The notes: a model not told the origin generated them from the letters alone. Counted from the first letter of the stretch, positions 50,701 to 60,445 are shown. The stretch is 64,000 nt of DNA from Roseovarius sp. MMSF_3350 (GCF_030733425.1 NZ_JASHIZ010000005.1:62001-126000); one strand, 5' to 3'. Numbers and translations are program-made.

Positions 50701-51639
50701 TCACGCTGGCCTCAGCGGGATCAACTCCAATCTGGCCGTGGTCTCGAACCCCTTGGCGGTTTCGGCCAGCATCCAGTCGCGGAACGCCTTGATCTGAGGC
50801 TTGTCTTCCGCACCCTTGCGGCAGACGAACCTGAATTCCGCGCCGCCGCTGATTGCCTTGCCATAGGGGGCCACCAACCGCCCTTCCATCACGTCCTTGA
50901 TGACCAGCGCCCGGCGCCCCAAAACCACGCCCACCCCGGCCAGCGCAGCATCCATAGCGTGATCGCCTTGCGAGAACCTCGGGCCATGCGGCTCTACCGG
51001 GTCGACGCCAACCGCCCGGAACCACGCCGCCCAATCCGTCGGCGGGTCCAGGAAATCGATCGACTGGTCCACGATCAGCACCGCCTCGCGCAGGCTTTCT
51101 GGCGTCGGATATCGCTCGGCCAGCGCGGGCGTCATAACCGGCGTTACCCATTCTTCGGCCAGCGGCAGCGAATACAGTCCCTTGTCCGGCCCCTGGCCGA
51201 ACCGGATCGCTACATCCACCTGGTCGCGGTCGAAATCCATCAGCCGCAGCGACGCCGAGAATCGCAGCTCGATCTCTGGATGCGCTTGCGCGAATTCATA
51301 CAGCCGCGGCGCCATCCACTTGGCGGTAAAGGCCGGCCCCGCCGTCACCGTCAACGTGCTGCCGTCCAGTTCCCGCCGTGTCGCCGCCCAGGCCGCCGAC
51401 AGCGCCGAGAATCCGTCGCGGCACCCCGGCGCCAGCGTTTCGCCTGCCTGCGTTAACTCCACCGCCCGGTTCAGCCGCCGGAACAGCGGCGCCCCCAGAT
51501 GCTCTTCCAGCGACTTTATCTGAAAAGACAGGGCGGCCGGCGTCACGTTCAACTCCGCCGCGGCCTTCTGGAACGACATGTGCCGCGCCGCGGCCTCGAA
51601 GGCGCGCAAGGCGGTAAGAGGGGGCAGGCGATCACTCAT
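50701..51639 (-). CDS. LysR family regulator, second GcvA-like copy
   Basis: 312 residues from MSDRLPPLTALRAFEAAARH; upstream in-frame codons extend into AT-rich intergenic DNA and are rejected. Helix-turn-helix SFQKAAAELNVTPAALSFQIKSLE and effector domain (TVTAGPAFTAKWMAPRLYEF). Same subgroup as the LysR at 29963. Divergent from a 39-codon basic small ORF at 51744. Confidence 0.9.
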   Translation of the reverse strand: MSDRLPPLTALRAFEAAARHMSFQKAAAELNVTPAALSFQIKSLEEHLGAPLFRRLNRAVELTQAGETLAPGCRDGFSALSAAWAATRRELDGSTLTVTAGPAFTAKWMAPRLYEFAQAHPEIELRFSASLRLMDFDRDQVDVAIRFGQGPDKGLYSLPLAEEWVTPVMTPALAERYPTPESLREAVLIVDQSIDFLDPPTDWAAWFRAVGVDPVEPHGPRFSQGDHAMDAALAGVGVVLGRRALVIKDVMEGRLVAPYGKAISGGAEFRFVCRKGAEDKPQIKAFRDWMLAETAKGFETTARLELIPLRPA

Positions 51640-51743
51640 GTCAATAAAGTATAACTTAACCGAAGACGTGAAAAGTCTCGTTTGTCGCCTGCACTGAAAA
51701 GGCTCATGTTGAACCCAGTCAAGTTTACCTGAAAGGTACGGCC

Positions 51744-51863
51744 ATGATCGAGACCGCCTCTGATGCAAAGACCCGCGACGCTTACCGCGCCGCACACTAC
51801 CAGCGCAGCCGTTTTTTCGGTGAAGTCTTCGGCTGGCTCGCCCGCAAGCCTTCTTCCAGGTGA
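51744..51863 (+). CDS. DUF1127-like small Arg-rich protein
   Basis: 39 residues: MIETASDAKTRDAYRAAHYQ, then RSRFFGEVFGWLARKPSSR. The central hydrophobic-basic helix resembles DUF1127 proteins, small regulators often tied to stress or phosphate. Ribosome-binding site GAAAGG at a proper distance. Divergent from the LysR gene, so its expression may be set by that regulator. Followed by a strong bidirectional terminator. Confidence 0.6.
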   Translation: MIETASDAKTRDAYRAAHYQRSRFFGEVFGWLARKPSSR

Positions 51864-51886
51864 TCGTTGCAGGTCTCTGGAAACAG

Positions 51887-51915
51887 AAAGGGCCGGTTCC
51901 CCTGACCGGCCCTTT
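51887..51915. terminator. bidirectional terminator between small ORF and phaB
   Basis: AAAGGGCCGGT (51887-51897) and its exact complement (51905-51915) with a 7-base loop. A run on the left and T run on the right, so it can act for the small ORF and for phaB on the other strand. Confidence 0.85.
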
Positions 51916-51939
51916 CGCATTCGATAATTTCAGCGCACT

Positions 51940-52662
51940 TCAGACGAAGAACTGCGCCCCGTTGGCCGAGATCGTCGAGCCGTTGATGAACCCCGCATCG
52001 TCCGACGCCAGGAAGGCCACGCAGCGCGCGATCTCTTCAGGCTCGCCCAGGCGGCCCGCCGGGATCTGGCCGATGATCGATTCGCGCACCTTTTCCGGCA
52101 CCGCCATCACCATTTCCGTGGCGATATAGCCGGGGCAGACCGCGTTCGCGGTAATTCCCGCCCGCGCCCCTTCCTGTGCCAGCGACTTCACGATGCCAAG
52201 GTCGCCCGCCTTGGTCGCGGCATAGTTCACCTGCGCGAACTGGCCTTTCTGACCGTTGATCGAGCTGATAACGATCACGCGTCCGAACTTGCGCTCGCGC
52301 ATCCCGGGCCAAACCGGGTGCACGGTGTTGAACACGCCCGTCAGGTTGGTGTCGATCACGTCCTTCCACTGGTCCGGCGTCATCTTGTGGAACGGCGCGT
52401 CACGGGTGATGCCGGCATTCGCCACCACCACGTCGATCGGCCCCAACTCGGCCTCGACCGTCTCGATCCCGGCCTTGGACGCGTCGTAATCGGCCACGTT
52501 CCACTTGTAGGTCTTGATGCCGGTCTCATCGGTGAACTTCGCCGCGGCCTCGTCGTTGCCCGCATAGGTGGCGGCCACTTCGTAACCTTCCGCCTTCAGT
52601 TTCTTCGAAATGGCTTCGCCGATACCGCGGCTACCGCCGGTCACAAGGGCAACTCTCGCCAT
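51940..52662 (-). CDS. phaB: acetoacetyl-CoA reductase PhaB
   Basis: 240 residues from MARVALVTGG. NADPH motif TGGSRGIGEAIS, catalytic Ser (VISSINGQ) and Y-A-A-T-K (YxxxK), and the C-terminal PAGRLGEPEEIARCVAFLASD. Makes (R)-3-hydroxybutyryl-CoA for PHB. The upstream extension to 52770 crosses palindromic promoter DNA and is not coding. Confidence 0.94.
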   Translation of the reverse strand: MARVALVTGGSRGIGEAISKKLKAEGYEVAATYAGNDEAAAKFTDETGIKTYKWNVADYDASKAGIETVEAELGPIDVVVANAGITRDAPFHKMTPDQWKDVIDTNLTGVFNTVHPVWPGMRERKFGRVIVISSINGQKGQFAQVNYAATKAGDLGIVKSLAQEGARAGITANAVCPGYIATEMVMAVPEKVRESIIGQIPAGRLGEPEEIARCVAFLASDDAGFINGSTISANGAQFFV

Positions 52663-52732
52663 GGGAATCCTCCAGTCTTTCTGTTCAGTGTTGGGTTGCT
52701 TGGAAACTTTGCTACTCATCTCACGCACAAAT

Positions 52733-52747
52733 CGCAACATTGTTGCG
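52733..52747. promoter_or_regulatory. palindrome in the phaB promoter region
   Basis: CGCAACA (52733-52739) and TGTTGCG (52741-52747) around one base, overlapping TTGCGCAA (52743-52750). Position about 70 bases before phaB. A PhaR-type repressor site is plausible, because such sites are TGC/GCA-rich, but the regulator is not encoded here. Confidence 0.4.
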
Positions 52748-52770
52748 CAATTCTTTTTGTCGCGCGGCAC

Positions 52771-53598
52771 TCATCCGCCATTCAGATACGCCTCCGCGTC
52801 TTGTTGCCCCAGTGACCAGGTCTCGCGCAGCTTCTGCGGATCGGTAAAGTCGATCTTGTCGGCCGGCGTCTCCTCGGATGGCCAGACATAGACCCGCCCC
52901 GGCACATCGGGCAGCTTGCGGTACTGCCGCGTCAGCAGCACCAGCGTTTCGCCCTCATCAGGCTCGGGCAGGGGTGCCTGGTCGGCCATGCCGCCGTCAA
53001 CCACGCGCCGGTCACCCCAAAGCGGCGGCTCGAACACCGGCGGAATCACCGCCGCCGCGTTCACCAGTTCCACCAGCCGGCCGTCCCGCGCCGCCTGGTT
53101 CGCATCCACCAGCTGCGCCGCCAGGCCCATCTTCTCGGCCCAGTCGAAATGTGGGCTGCCCTTCACGTGCAACTCCGCCTCGTAGGCCGCGGCCAGCGCG
53201 GTGCCCGTCATCGTTGGATTGCCCGTCGAAGGCGGATGCGCGATCTGGATCTGAAAGGCCGGGCCGTCCGCGACCCGTGCGCAGGCTGCCTTGTCCAGCA
53301 CCGTTTCCACTACGTCGCAATAGATCCGCTGATGCGGCGTGATGCCCTCCTCATCTGCGGCGAACAGATCGAGATTGTGATCCCGTTTCTCGAACGCATC
53401 GCACATCTCGTCCAGCAGCCGCCGCTCGATCCCGGCGATCCATGCGGCACCGGCCAAGGCCCCGCCGCTGACCCCGGTCACGCGCTCGGGCGTGAACTTG
53501 CGCTCCTGTTCCAGCCGGGTGATGAACCCGCCCTGCCAGAAACACCGCAACCCACCGCCGGAAAACACGATCTGAGGGGGATTGTCGGGCAGCTTCAT
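52771..53598 (-). CDS. patatin-like phospholipase domain protein
   Basis: 275 residues from ATG 53598. Oxyanion loop SGGGLRCFW, nucleophile G-V-S-G-G (GxSxG), and catalytic Asp in VVDGGMADQAPLPEP (DGG/A). These are the marks of the patatin lipid acyl hydrolase family. Its place between phaA and phaB is unusual; it could act on granule-surface lipid or on polymer, but this is inference. A terminator-like hairpin lies between phaA and this gene. Confidence 0.88.
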   Translation of the reverse strand: MKLPDNPPQIVFSGGGLRCFWQGGFITRLEQERKFTPERVTGVSGGALAGAAWIAGIERRLLDEMCDAFEKRDHNLDLFAADEEGITPHQRIYCDVVETVLDKAACARVADGPAFQIQIAHPPSTGNPTMTGTALAAAYEAELHVKGSPHFDWAEKMGLAAQLVDANQAARDGRLVELVNAAAVIPPVFEPPLWGDRRVVDGGMADQAPLPEPDEGETLVLLTRQYRKLPDVPGRVYVWPSEETPADKIDFTDPQKLRETWSLGQQDAEAYLNGG

Positions 53599-53619
53599 CA
53601 AGGATCATCCGTAGGCCTG

Positions 53620-53647
53620 GACAGAAAAACAGGCCCCACGGGGCCTG
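53620..53647 (-). terminator. terminator after phaA, before the patatin gene
   Basis: CAGGCCCC (53630-53637) pairs with GGGGCCTG (53640-53647). On the minus strand the stem is followed by TTTTTCTG. Thus some phaA transcripts should stop before the patatin and phaB genes. Confidence 0.75.
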
Positions 53648-53670
53648 CTTCCTATTTTTAAATCAGCATC

Positions 53671-54846
53671 TTAGGGCCGCTCTATGCACATGGCCACGCC
53701 CATTCCGCCGCCGATGCACAGCGTGGCAAGGCCCTTCTTGGCGTCGCGGCGCTTCATCTCGAACAGCAGGGTGTTCAGCACACGGCAGCCCGAGGCGCCG
53801 ATCGGGTGGCCGATGGCAATCGCGCCGCCGTTCACGTTCACGATCGACGGGTCCCAGCCCATGTCCTTGTTCACCGCACAGGCTTGCGCAGCAAAGGCCT
53901 CGTTGGCTTCCACCAGCTCCAGGTCGTCGACGCTCCAGCCCGCCTTTTCCAGCGCCTTGCGGCTGGCATGGATCGGGCCCACGCCCATGATCGACGGGTC
54001 CAGACCGGCAGTCGCATAGGACGCGATCCGCGCCAGCGGCTCGATCCCGCGCTTCTCGGCATTCTCGGCGCTCATCAACAGCACGGCGGCCGCACCGTCA
54101 TTCAGGCCCGAGGCGTTGGCCGCTGTGACCGAGCCGTCCTGCGTGAAGGCGGGGCGCAGTTTCTGCATCGCTTCCATCGTGGCGCCGTGGCGGATGTATT
54201 CGTCCTTGTCCACGACCGTCTCGCCCTTGCGGGTCTTGACGGTGAACGGGATCACCTCGTCATCGAACTTGCCCGCCTTCTGTGCCGCCTCGGCCTTGTT
54301 CTGGCTGGCGACGGCGAACTCGTCCTGCTGGTCGCGCGTGATCTGCCACTTGTCGGCGACGTTCTCGGCGGTCTGGCCCATGTGATAGCCGTTGAACGCG
54401 TCCCACAGCCCGTCGCGGATCATCGTGTCGATGTATTTCATGTCGCCCATCTTGTGGCCCGAGCGCAGATGCGCGGCGTGGGGGCTCAGGGTCATGTTCT
54501 CCTGTCCGCCGGCGGCCACCACATCGGCATCGCCCAGCTGGATGTGCTGCGCGCCCAGCGCCACGGCCCGCAAGCCCGAGCCGCAGACCTGGTTGATGCC
54601 CCAGGCCGCGCTTTCGATCGGCAGGCCGGCATTCACATGCGCCTGGCGTGCGGGGTTCTGGCCCTGCGCCGCCGTCAGAACCTGGCCGAGGATGGTTTCG
54701 GAAACCTCGGATTTGTCGATGCCTGCGCGCTCGACGATGGCTTCCAGAACGGCCGCGCCAAGGTCATGCGCCGGGGTGTTGGCAAAAGCGCCGGAAAAAG
54801 AGCCGACAGCGGTCCGTGCTGCCGAGGCGATAACAACGTTGGTCAT
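53671..54846 (-). CDS. phaA: acetyl-CoA acetyltransferase PhaA
   Basis: 391 residues from [15 protein letters not shown]. Thiolase triad: Cys in [12 protein letters not shown], His in [14 protein letters not shown], Cys in [10 protein letters not shown]. Condenses two acetyl-CoA to acetoacetyl-CoA, step one of PHB synthesis. Upstream in-frame codons lie in a hairpin region and are excluded. Confidence 0.95.
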   Translation of the reverse strand: MTNVVIASAARTAVGSFSGAFANTPAHDLGAAVLEAIVERAGIDKSEVSETILGQVLTAAQGQNPARQAHVNAGLPIESAAWGINQVCGSGLRAVALGAQHIQLGDADVVAAGGQENMTLSPHAAHLRSGHKMGDMKYIDTMIRDGLWDAFNGYHMGQTAENVADKWQITRDQQDEFAVASQNKAEAAQKAGKFDDEVIPFTVKTRKGETVVDKDEYIRHGATMEAMQKLRPAFTQDGSVTAANASGLNDGAAAVLLMSAENAEKRGIEPLARIASYATAGLDPSIMGVGPIHASRKALEKAGWSVDDLELVEANEAFAAQACAVNKDMGWDPSIVNVNGGAIAIGHPIGASGCRVLNTLLFEMKRRDAKKGLATLCIGGGMGVAMCIERP

Positions 54847-54883
54847 AGTGTCCTCCACCAATTCTTGCTGGCCGAGGATCGCA

Positions 54884-54906
54884 GGCCTGCACATCACGTG
54901 CAGGCC
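54884..54906. promoter_or_regulatory. hairpin between the EAL gene and phaA
   Basis: GGCCTGCAC (54884-54892) and its exact complement GTGCAGGCC (54898-54906), loop ATCAC. No T tract. It lies 37 bases before the phaA start, so it could be an operator or an mRNA leader structure as well as a weak terminator for the EAL gene. Confidence 0.4.
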
Positions 54907-54976
54907 CCGGATTCCCCGCATTGCGCAGGGTGTACCGCAGTCGCCGCAGCGCGGCAACTGTAGCCGTTGTCACAGG

Positions 54977-55816
54977 TCAGGCGATCACCGCTTCCTGGGC
55001 AGTTTCCAGCCATGGCGGCTGCACCGTGGGTGCGCCGAAATAGTAGCCCTGAAGACAATCCATGCCGATGTTGTGCAAAAAGACGGCGTCGTTGGGGCGC
55101 TCCACGCTTTCGGCGACGGTCACCATGTCGAACTGCTCGGCAATCGAGATCAGCGCCCGCGTCAACACCTGGTTGTCCGGGTTGTCGGCGATCCCGCGGA
55201 TGAACTGCCCGTCGATCTTGAGGATGTCGAAGTAGAAATCCCTCAGGTACCGGAACGAGGTGAACCCGGCACCGAAATCGTCCAGCGCGAAACTGATACC
55301 TTTCTTTTGCAGGCTGGCCATGAAGTTCACCACCAGTTCCGGCACCAGCATGGCAGAGCTTTCCGTGATCTCCAGAATCAGGCGCTCGCCCAGGGTCGGG
55401 TCGTGGCCCAACCCGCGCTTCAGCGTGCGCATCCAGCGCGGATAGCCGATCGACCGGGCCGACATGTTGATCGACAGGCGGATATCGGGATGCTCGCGCA
55501 AGGTGCGGATTCCCTTTTCCAACGACAGGCAATCGACGATCCGGCCCGTCTCCATGGTCTCGATGACATGAATGAACTCCCGCGCCGGAATGATCCGTCC
55601 GGTTTCATCCAGCACCCGCACCAGCCCCTCGTAAAAGGCCGGCCTGTCCTGCCGCCCCGACGGCACCACGGCCTGGTAGGCCAGCATCACGTGGCCGTGC
55701 CGCACCGCCGCCTCGACCATCCCGATCACCGACTGGTCCCGCCCCGACACCGCATAGGCCAGGGGGTTGTCATGCCCCGACGGGACATTCGCCCACTTCA
55801 ATCTCTTGTCACCCAT
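54977..55816 (-). CDS. stand-alone EAL domain c-di-GMP phosphodiesterase
   Basis: 279 residues from MGDKRLKWANVP. The motif set looks active: YEGLVR (ExLxR), LSINMSARS, LEITES, ALDDFGAGFTSF, LKIDGQF, VAESVER and LQGYYFGAP. There is no GGDEF partner or sensor domain, so the first 40 residues are the only regulatory part. Hydrolyses c-di-GMP to pGpG in the cytoplasm. Upstream extension to 55963 is not coding. Confidence 0.9.
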   Translation of the reverse strand: MGDKRLKWANVPSGHDNPLAYAVSGRDQSVIGMVEAAVRHGHVMLAYQAVVPSGRQDRPAFYEGLVRVLDETGRIIPAREFIHVIETMETGRIVDCLSLEKGIRTLREHPDIRLSINMSARSIGYPRWMRTLKRGLGHDPTLGERLILEITESSAMLVPELVVNFMASLQKKGISFALDDFGAGFTSFRYLRDFYFDILKIDGQFIRGIADNPDNQVLTRALISIAEQFDMVTVAESVERPNDAVFLHNIGMDCLQGYYFGAPTVQPPWLETAQEAVIA

Positions 55817-55928
55817 GAAACTCTCCGTACTCCACAGCCGCCCAATAAGCGCCACGCAAGCTAAGGAATTGTTAAACCGGGCATTTGAGTCATACTGTCC
55901 GCTACAGACGAAACCGGGGGCGTGAACC

Positions 55929-56507
55929 ATGGAAAGATGCGGCTGGGTCGGCACCGATCCCATCTACGAGGACTATCACGACACCGAATGGGGCGTACCC
56001 GAGTGGGACAGCCGCGCGCTGTGGGAAAAGCTCATCCTCGACGGCTTCCAGGCCGGTCTCAACTGGATCACCATCCTGAAGAAGCGCGACAACTTTCGTG
56101 AAGCTTTCCAAGGGTTTGACCCGAATCTCATCGCCACCTGGGGCGAGGATGACGTGCAGCGTCTTCTGGGCGATCCCGGCATCATCCGCCACCGCGGCAA
56201 GATCGAGGCCACCATCGCCAACGCCCGCGCCTGGCAGACGATCGAGGCCGAACAGGGCTTTGACACCTACCTGTGGTCCTGGACGGGCGGCGCGCCCTTG
56301 CAGAACCGCTGGGCCAACCTTGCCGAGGTCCCCACCGAGACCGAAATATCCCGCGCAATTTCGAAAGATTTGAAGAAACGCGGCTTCAAGTTCTGCGGCC
56401 CCACCATCGTCTATGCCTTCATGCAGGCCGTGGGCATGGTCAACGACCACATCATCACTTGCCATCGCCACGCCCCCGTGGCCGCCATGGCAACCCCGCC
56501 ACGCTGA
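55929..56507 (+). CDS. tag: DNA-3-methyladenine glycosylase I (Tag)
   Basis: 192 residues. The zinc site matches E. coli Tag: Cys4 (MERCGWV), His17 (DYHDTEWG), and His/Cys of [26 protein letters not shown] is the 3-methyladenine pocket. Removes 3-methyladenine from DNA. Followed by ilvD after 76 bases. Confidence 0.95.
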   Translation: MERCGWVGTDPIYEDYHDTEWGVPEWDSRALWEKLILDGFQAGLNWITILKKRDNFREAFQGFDPNLIATWGEDDVQRLLGDPGIIRHRGKIEATIANARAWQTIEAEQGFDTYLWSWTGGAPLQNRWANLAEVPTETEISRAISKDLKKRGFKFCGPTIVYAFMQAVGMVNDHIITCHRHAPVAAMATPPR

Positions 56508-56583
56508 ACTTTGCCTGCGCGAAAGCTTGCCCCCGTCGCGGCTCTGGCCTAGACCGGATCCAACGATTTCAGGGGAGGCCCAG

Positions 56584-58341
56584 ATGACCAAATTCGACAA
56601 AAGCAAACTGCCCAGTCGCCACGTGACCGAAGGGCCCGCGCGCGCACCGCATCGCTCGTATTACTACGCGATGGGCATGACCGAAGAGGAGATCCACCAG
56701 CCTCTCGTCGGCGTCGCCACCTGCTGGAACGAGGCCGCGCCTTGCAACATCGCCCTCAACCGCCAGGCACAGGCCGTCAAGGGCGGCGTGAAAGAGGCCA
56801 AGGGCTCCCCCCGCGAGTTCACCACCATCACCGTCACCGACGGCATCGCCATGGGCCACGAGGGGATGCGCTCCTCGCTCGCCTCCCGCGAAGCCATCGC
56901 CGACACCGTCGAGCTTACCATGCGCGGCCATTGCTATGACGCCATCGTGGGCCTTGCGGGCTGTGACAAGTCCCTGCCCGGCATGATGATGGCCATGGTC
57001 CGCCTCAACGTGCCGTCGGTCTTCATCTACGGCGGCTCGATCCTGCCGGGCAAGGCCCCCCAGATCGACGAGATCCCCGAGGAATTCCGCACCCGCGACC
57101 TGACCGTGCAGGACATGTTCGAGGCCGTGGGCTGGAACCAGAACGGCACCATGTCCGACAAGGCGCTCGACGCGCTCGAACGCGTCGCCTGCCCCTCGGC
57201 GGGCGCCTGCGGCGGCCAGTTCACCGCCAACACCATGGCCTGCGTGTCCGAGGCGATCGGCCTTGCCCTGATGAACTCCTCCGGCATGCCCGCACCTTAT
57301 GAATCCCGCGACCAGTATGCCGAGGCGTCGGGCCGCGCTGTCATGGATCTGCTGGAAAAAAACATCCGCGCCCGCGACGTGGTCACCCGCAAGTCCATGG
57401 AAAACGCCGCGCGCGTCGTCGCTTGTACCGGCGGCTCCACCAACGCCGGGCTTCACCTGCCCGCCATCGCGCATGAGGCCGGGATCGAGTTCTACCTCGA
57501 CGATGTCTGCGAGATCTTCCGCGACACGCCCTACTTCGTCGACCTGAAACCGGGCGGGCAATACGTGGCCAAGGATCTCTACGACGCGGGCGGCATTCCC
57601 GTGGTGATGAAGGAACTGCGCAAGGCGGGCCTCATCCACGAGGATTGCATGACCGCCACCGGGCGCTCCATCGGCGAAGAACTCGACCGCATCGAACGCG
57701 AGGCCGACGGCAAGGTCATCTACTCCATCGACGCGCCCCTCACCAAGACCGGCGGCGTCGTCGGCCTCAAGGGCAACATCGCGCCGCAAGGCGCCATCGT
57801 GAAGGTGGCGGGCATCGCGCCCGAGCATCAGGTCTTCACCGGCCCCGCCCGCGTCTTCGAATGCGAGGAAGACGCGTTTGCCGCCGTGCAAAAGCGCGAA
57901 TACGAAGAAGGCGAGGTGATCGTCATCCGCAACGAAGGCCCCGCAGGCGGCCCCGGCATGCGCGAGATGCTGGCCACCACCGCCGCGCTCTCGGGGCAAG
58001 GCATGGGCAAGAAGGTCGCGCTCATCACCGACGGCCGCTTCTCGGGCGCGACACGCGGCTTCTGCGTGGGGCACGTGGGCCCCGAGGCCGCCCATTGCGG
58101 CCCCATCGCAATGCTGAAAAATGGCGACATTATCACCATCGACGCGATCAAGGGCGAGCTTTCCGTCGATCTCAGCGACGCCGAACTGGAGGCCCGCAAG
58201 AAAGACTGGCCCGGCCCGCGCGAGACGATCTACGCCTCCGGCGCGCTCTGGAAATACGCCCAGCTCGTGGGCGAAACCTACAAGGGCGCCGTCACCCATC
58301 CGGGCGCCAAGGCCGAGCGTCACGTCTACGCAGACCTCTGA
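56584..58341 (+). CDS. ilvD: dihydroxy-acid dehydratase IlvD
   Basis: 585 residues from ATG 56584, with AGGGGAGG upstream. Fe-S ligand cysteines are in [10 protein letters not shown] and in [16 protein letters not shown]; the C-terminal region has [19 protein letters not shown]. The IlvD/Edd fold is complete. Branched-chain amino-acid synthesis, dehydration of 2,3-dihydroxy acids. A close relative acting on sugar acids is possible, but the length and motifs favour IlvD. Confidence 0.92.
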   Translation: MTKFDKSKLPSRHVTEGPARAPHRSYYYAMGMTEEEIHQPLVGVATCWNEAAPCNIALNRQAQAVKGGVKEAKGSPREFTTITVTDGIAMGHEGMRSSLASREAIADTVELTMRGHCYDAIVGLAGCDKSLPGMMMAMVRLNVPSVFIYGGSILPGKAPQIDEIPEEFRTRDLTVQDMFEAVGWNQNGTMSDKALDALERVACPSAGACGGQFTANTMACVSEAIGLALMNSSGMPAPYESRDQYAEASGRAVMDLLEKNIRARDVVTRKSMENAARVVACTGGSTNAGLHLPAIAHEAGIEFYLDDVCEIFRDTPYFVDLKPGGQYVAKDLYDAGGIPVVMKELRKAGLIHEDCMTATGRSIGEELDRIEREADGKVIYSIDAPLTKTGGVVGLKGNIAPQGAIVKVAGIAPEHQVFTGPARVFECEEDAFAAVQKREYEEGEVIVIRNEGPAGGPGMREMLATTAALSGQGMGKKVALITDGRFSGATRGFCVGHVGPEAAHCGPIAMLKNGDIITIDAIKGELSVDLSDAELEARKKDWPGPRETIYASGALWKYAQLVGETYKGAVTHPGAKAERHVYADL

Positions 58342-58349
58342 GCCGTCCC

Positions 58350-58922
58350 GTGCGCGCGCTCCGAACAATCTGGCTGGCGGCCCTGCTCTGGCCGCTGGCC
58401 GCCTGCGATGATGTGGGGGGCACCTCCGACGCATCCAACGTGGTCAGGGCGCTGTCGCTCTATGACGGCGCTGTCGTGGTGCGCGGCCCGCGCGGCTATT
58501 GCGTCGACGCCGACAACACCCGGCGCCAGCCCTCCAACCGCCTCGTCTTTCTCGGCAGCTGCGAGTCGCTCAGCGGCGAACCCGGCGTCACCGTGCCCCT
58601 GGCCCTGATCGTGGTCAACGTGGCCGACCGGCAGCCGGGCCGCGCCCAGCCCACGGCCGCCACCATCGCCGCCAGCGCCGCCCCGAAAAAGCCGCTGGCC
58701 GCGATAGATTCCGACGGTCTCGCGCTGGTGCATCTCGACGCGGGCGGCGAACTGGCCCTGCCCGGCGGCGACCCGCGCTACTGGCGCGGCGGCATGGTCA
58801 TCAACGACCATTTCGTCAGCCTCGCGGTCTACGCCCCGGCCGGCAGCCGCCTTGCCGGAGCGGCAGGCCGGGGCTTCATCACCGACCTCGCCCAGACCCT
58901 GCGGGCCGCCAGCGCGCAGTAA
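58350..58922 (+). CDS. putative lipoprotein of unknown function
   Basis: 190 residues from GTG 58350, eight bases after ilvD. The start (RALRTIWLAALLWPLAAC) is a lipoprotein signal with a lipobox at LAAC. The mature part is a globular domain without a recognised motif. Probably transcribed with ilvD. Confidence 0.7.
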   Translation: MRALRTIWLAALLWPLAACDDVGGTSDASNVVRALSLYDGAVVVRGPRGYCVDADNTRRQPSNRLVFLGSCESLSGEPGVTVPLALIVVNVADRQPGRAQPTAATIAASAAPKKPLAAIDSDGLALVHLDAGGELALPGGDPRYWRGGMVINDHFVSLAVYAPAGSRLAGAAGRGFITDLAQTLRAASAQ

Positions 58923-59021
58923 CCCAAGGCAATCAATGCATTGTTTCCAAACTCTGCTTAATGCTATGACAATGTCTCAGGGGCAGAGTGCGGCGAAACC
59001 AACCGGAAACGATCCACGACA

Positions 59022-59792
59022 ATGGGGCTGAAACGTTCAGGACTGGATTGGCTGGCCCATCGGCGCGACCTGCGGCGATGGCGGCAAATCGCGCGCGAGG
59101 CCACGTCGATGACGCTGGAACAACTTCGCGCCGAACGCTCCGAGGCGCGCAAACTGCGCTATCACCTGAACGAGTTGATCAGCCACGCCGACAATCGCCT
59201 CGCTCTCCCCATGATCGGCTCCCACGCCTTTCCCAAACCGCATGGCACCGACTGGTCCTGGCGTCCCGCGATCTGGCGCGAACCGCTGGCCGTACCGGGG
59301 CAATCCTCGGTCCTCAGCAAGACGCAGTTGGGCCACGAGCTGACGCTGTTTCACGACTGTCAGCATTCCGAGCTGTCGCTGCGCCAGTTGCGCAACACGC
59401 GCGAGGCCGATCTTGCGCCTTTCGGCCTGCGCATGGATGTGTTCAGCTTCGACGGCTCCTTCCTGTCCCTCGTGCTCGACCTGCCCGCGGCAGCAGTGAG
59501 CGGGTTGCAGTCCCGCCACCTCATCCGCATGGACACCATCGTCGAGATGGAAAAACCGCTGGAAATCTTCGCCCGGCTGAACATCAAGCACGGCCCGAAC
59601 ACCGAACAGATCGTGCGCGAATTGCCGCTGCACGAAGAGGATATCATGGTCGAATTCGACCTCGCCTATTCCAAGCTGAACGAAAAGCGGATCGAACGGG
59701 CCTGGGTCGACCTGATTTTCGAGAACCCGCAGATGAGCCAGGTCATCCTGCGCGACCTCACCTTCAGCCGCCGGCCCCGCGCGGAATTCTAG
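59022..59792 (+). CDS. DUF6478-like conserved protein
   Basis: 256 residues, no membrane segment or signal. The pattern (WLAHRRDLRRWRQIAREA, DWSWRPAIWREPL, TLFHDCQHSELSLRQLRN, PFGLRMDVFSFDGSFLSLVLDLP) looks like a Rhodobacteraceae protein of unknown function now placed in DUF6478. Function unknown. The next gene begins nine bases after its stop. Confidence 0.75.
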   Translation: MGLKRSGLDWLAHRRDLRRWRQIAREATSMTLEQLRAERSEARKLRYHLNELISHADNRLALPMIGSHAFPKPHGTDWSWRPAIWREPLAVPGQSSVLSKTQLGHELTLFHDCQHSELSLRQLRNTREADLAPFGLRMDVFSFDGSFLSLVLDLPAAAVSGLQSRHLIRMDTIVEMEKPLEIFARLNIKHGPNTEQIVRELPLHEEDIMVEFDLAYSKLNEKRIERAWVDLIFENPQMSQVILRDLTFSRRPRAEF

Positions 59793-59801
59793 GAGGCCCC
59801 C

Positions 59802-60173
59802 ATGCAAGAACTGACATTGACCAAGACGCGCCTCTTCGAAGGCGTCTGGGAAGGGGTCATCACCGGCGCCGGCGACCGCCGCCCGGACGTGTCGGTGACG
59901 CACCTGCAAGACACCATCGCCGGGGTCGAGGTGATCGAGAAACCCGAAGAACAGGCCTGGGTCCTGCGCGTCCCCATCCCGGCCGACCGCATCGCCGATG
60001 GGGTGCAGACCTTCCTGATTTCCGACACCGGAACCGGCGCGGCCCTGGGCAGCTTCTCCATCGTCTCGGGCGATGCGCTGGCCTACGACATCCGCGCCGA
60101 GGTGACGCTCCTGCGCGAAGAGCTTGACATGCTCAAACGCGCCTTCCGCCGCCACTGCCTGGAGACGATGTAG
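59802..60173 (+). CDS. small conserved-type protein of unknown function
   Basis: 123 residues. Beta-rich start (MQELTLTKTRLFEGVWEGV) and a basic helical end (LLREELDMLKRAFRRHC). GAGG ribosome-binding site within the spacer after the preceding gene, so the two are probably co-transcribed. No function recognised. Confidence 0.7.
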   Translation: MQELTLTKTRLFEGVWEGVITGAGDRRPDVSVTHLQDTIAGVEVIEKPEEQAWVLRVPIPADRIADGVQTFLISDTGTGAALGSFSIVSGDALAYDIRAEVTLLREELDMLKRAFRRHCLETM

Positions 60174-60445
60174 GTCCGCTGGGTGGGACTTAGCGGACGT
60201 TCTGTTCTGACGGTGAGGAGACGCACATCGACGGGCCGTGGTACGGCGAACCGACGATTGTGATGGGCAGTTTATGCCTGCAAAGCACATCCAACCTGAG
60301 AGCGTGGCACTTCACCGGCGAAATCGCCGTGCCGGGGGACGGCTCGGCGATGCGCGGCGGGCTTCGCCCTTGTTCCGCGCAGGCGCTTTGTGAGTGTGGC
60401 AGCTATGAGCTCGTTCCCGGCTTTCGCTGCCAGCCATAACCCCGA
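60174..60445. other. 272-base gap with a remnant-like open frame
   Basis: No convincing gene. One frame is open from 60194 to 60439 and reads like protein in part (DGPWYGEPTIVMGS, then a Cys-rich end), but the only starts are GTG 60260 and ATG 60263 without a ribosome-binding site. Probably a decayed remnant or intergenic repeat. Confidence 0.4.

Noticed and set aside
51709..51722. TTGAACCCAGTCAA, weak FNR-like box before the small ORF at 51744
   Set aside because: Only the outer TTGA/TCAA match; the inner bases deviate from all four good boxes in this window and it lies too close to the start.
53806..54963. Long plus-strand frame across phaA
   Set aside because: Antisense shadow of a complete thiolase.
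56569..58434. Long minus-strand frame across ilvD
   Set aside because: Antisense shadow of a complete IlvD with cluster-binding cysteines.
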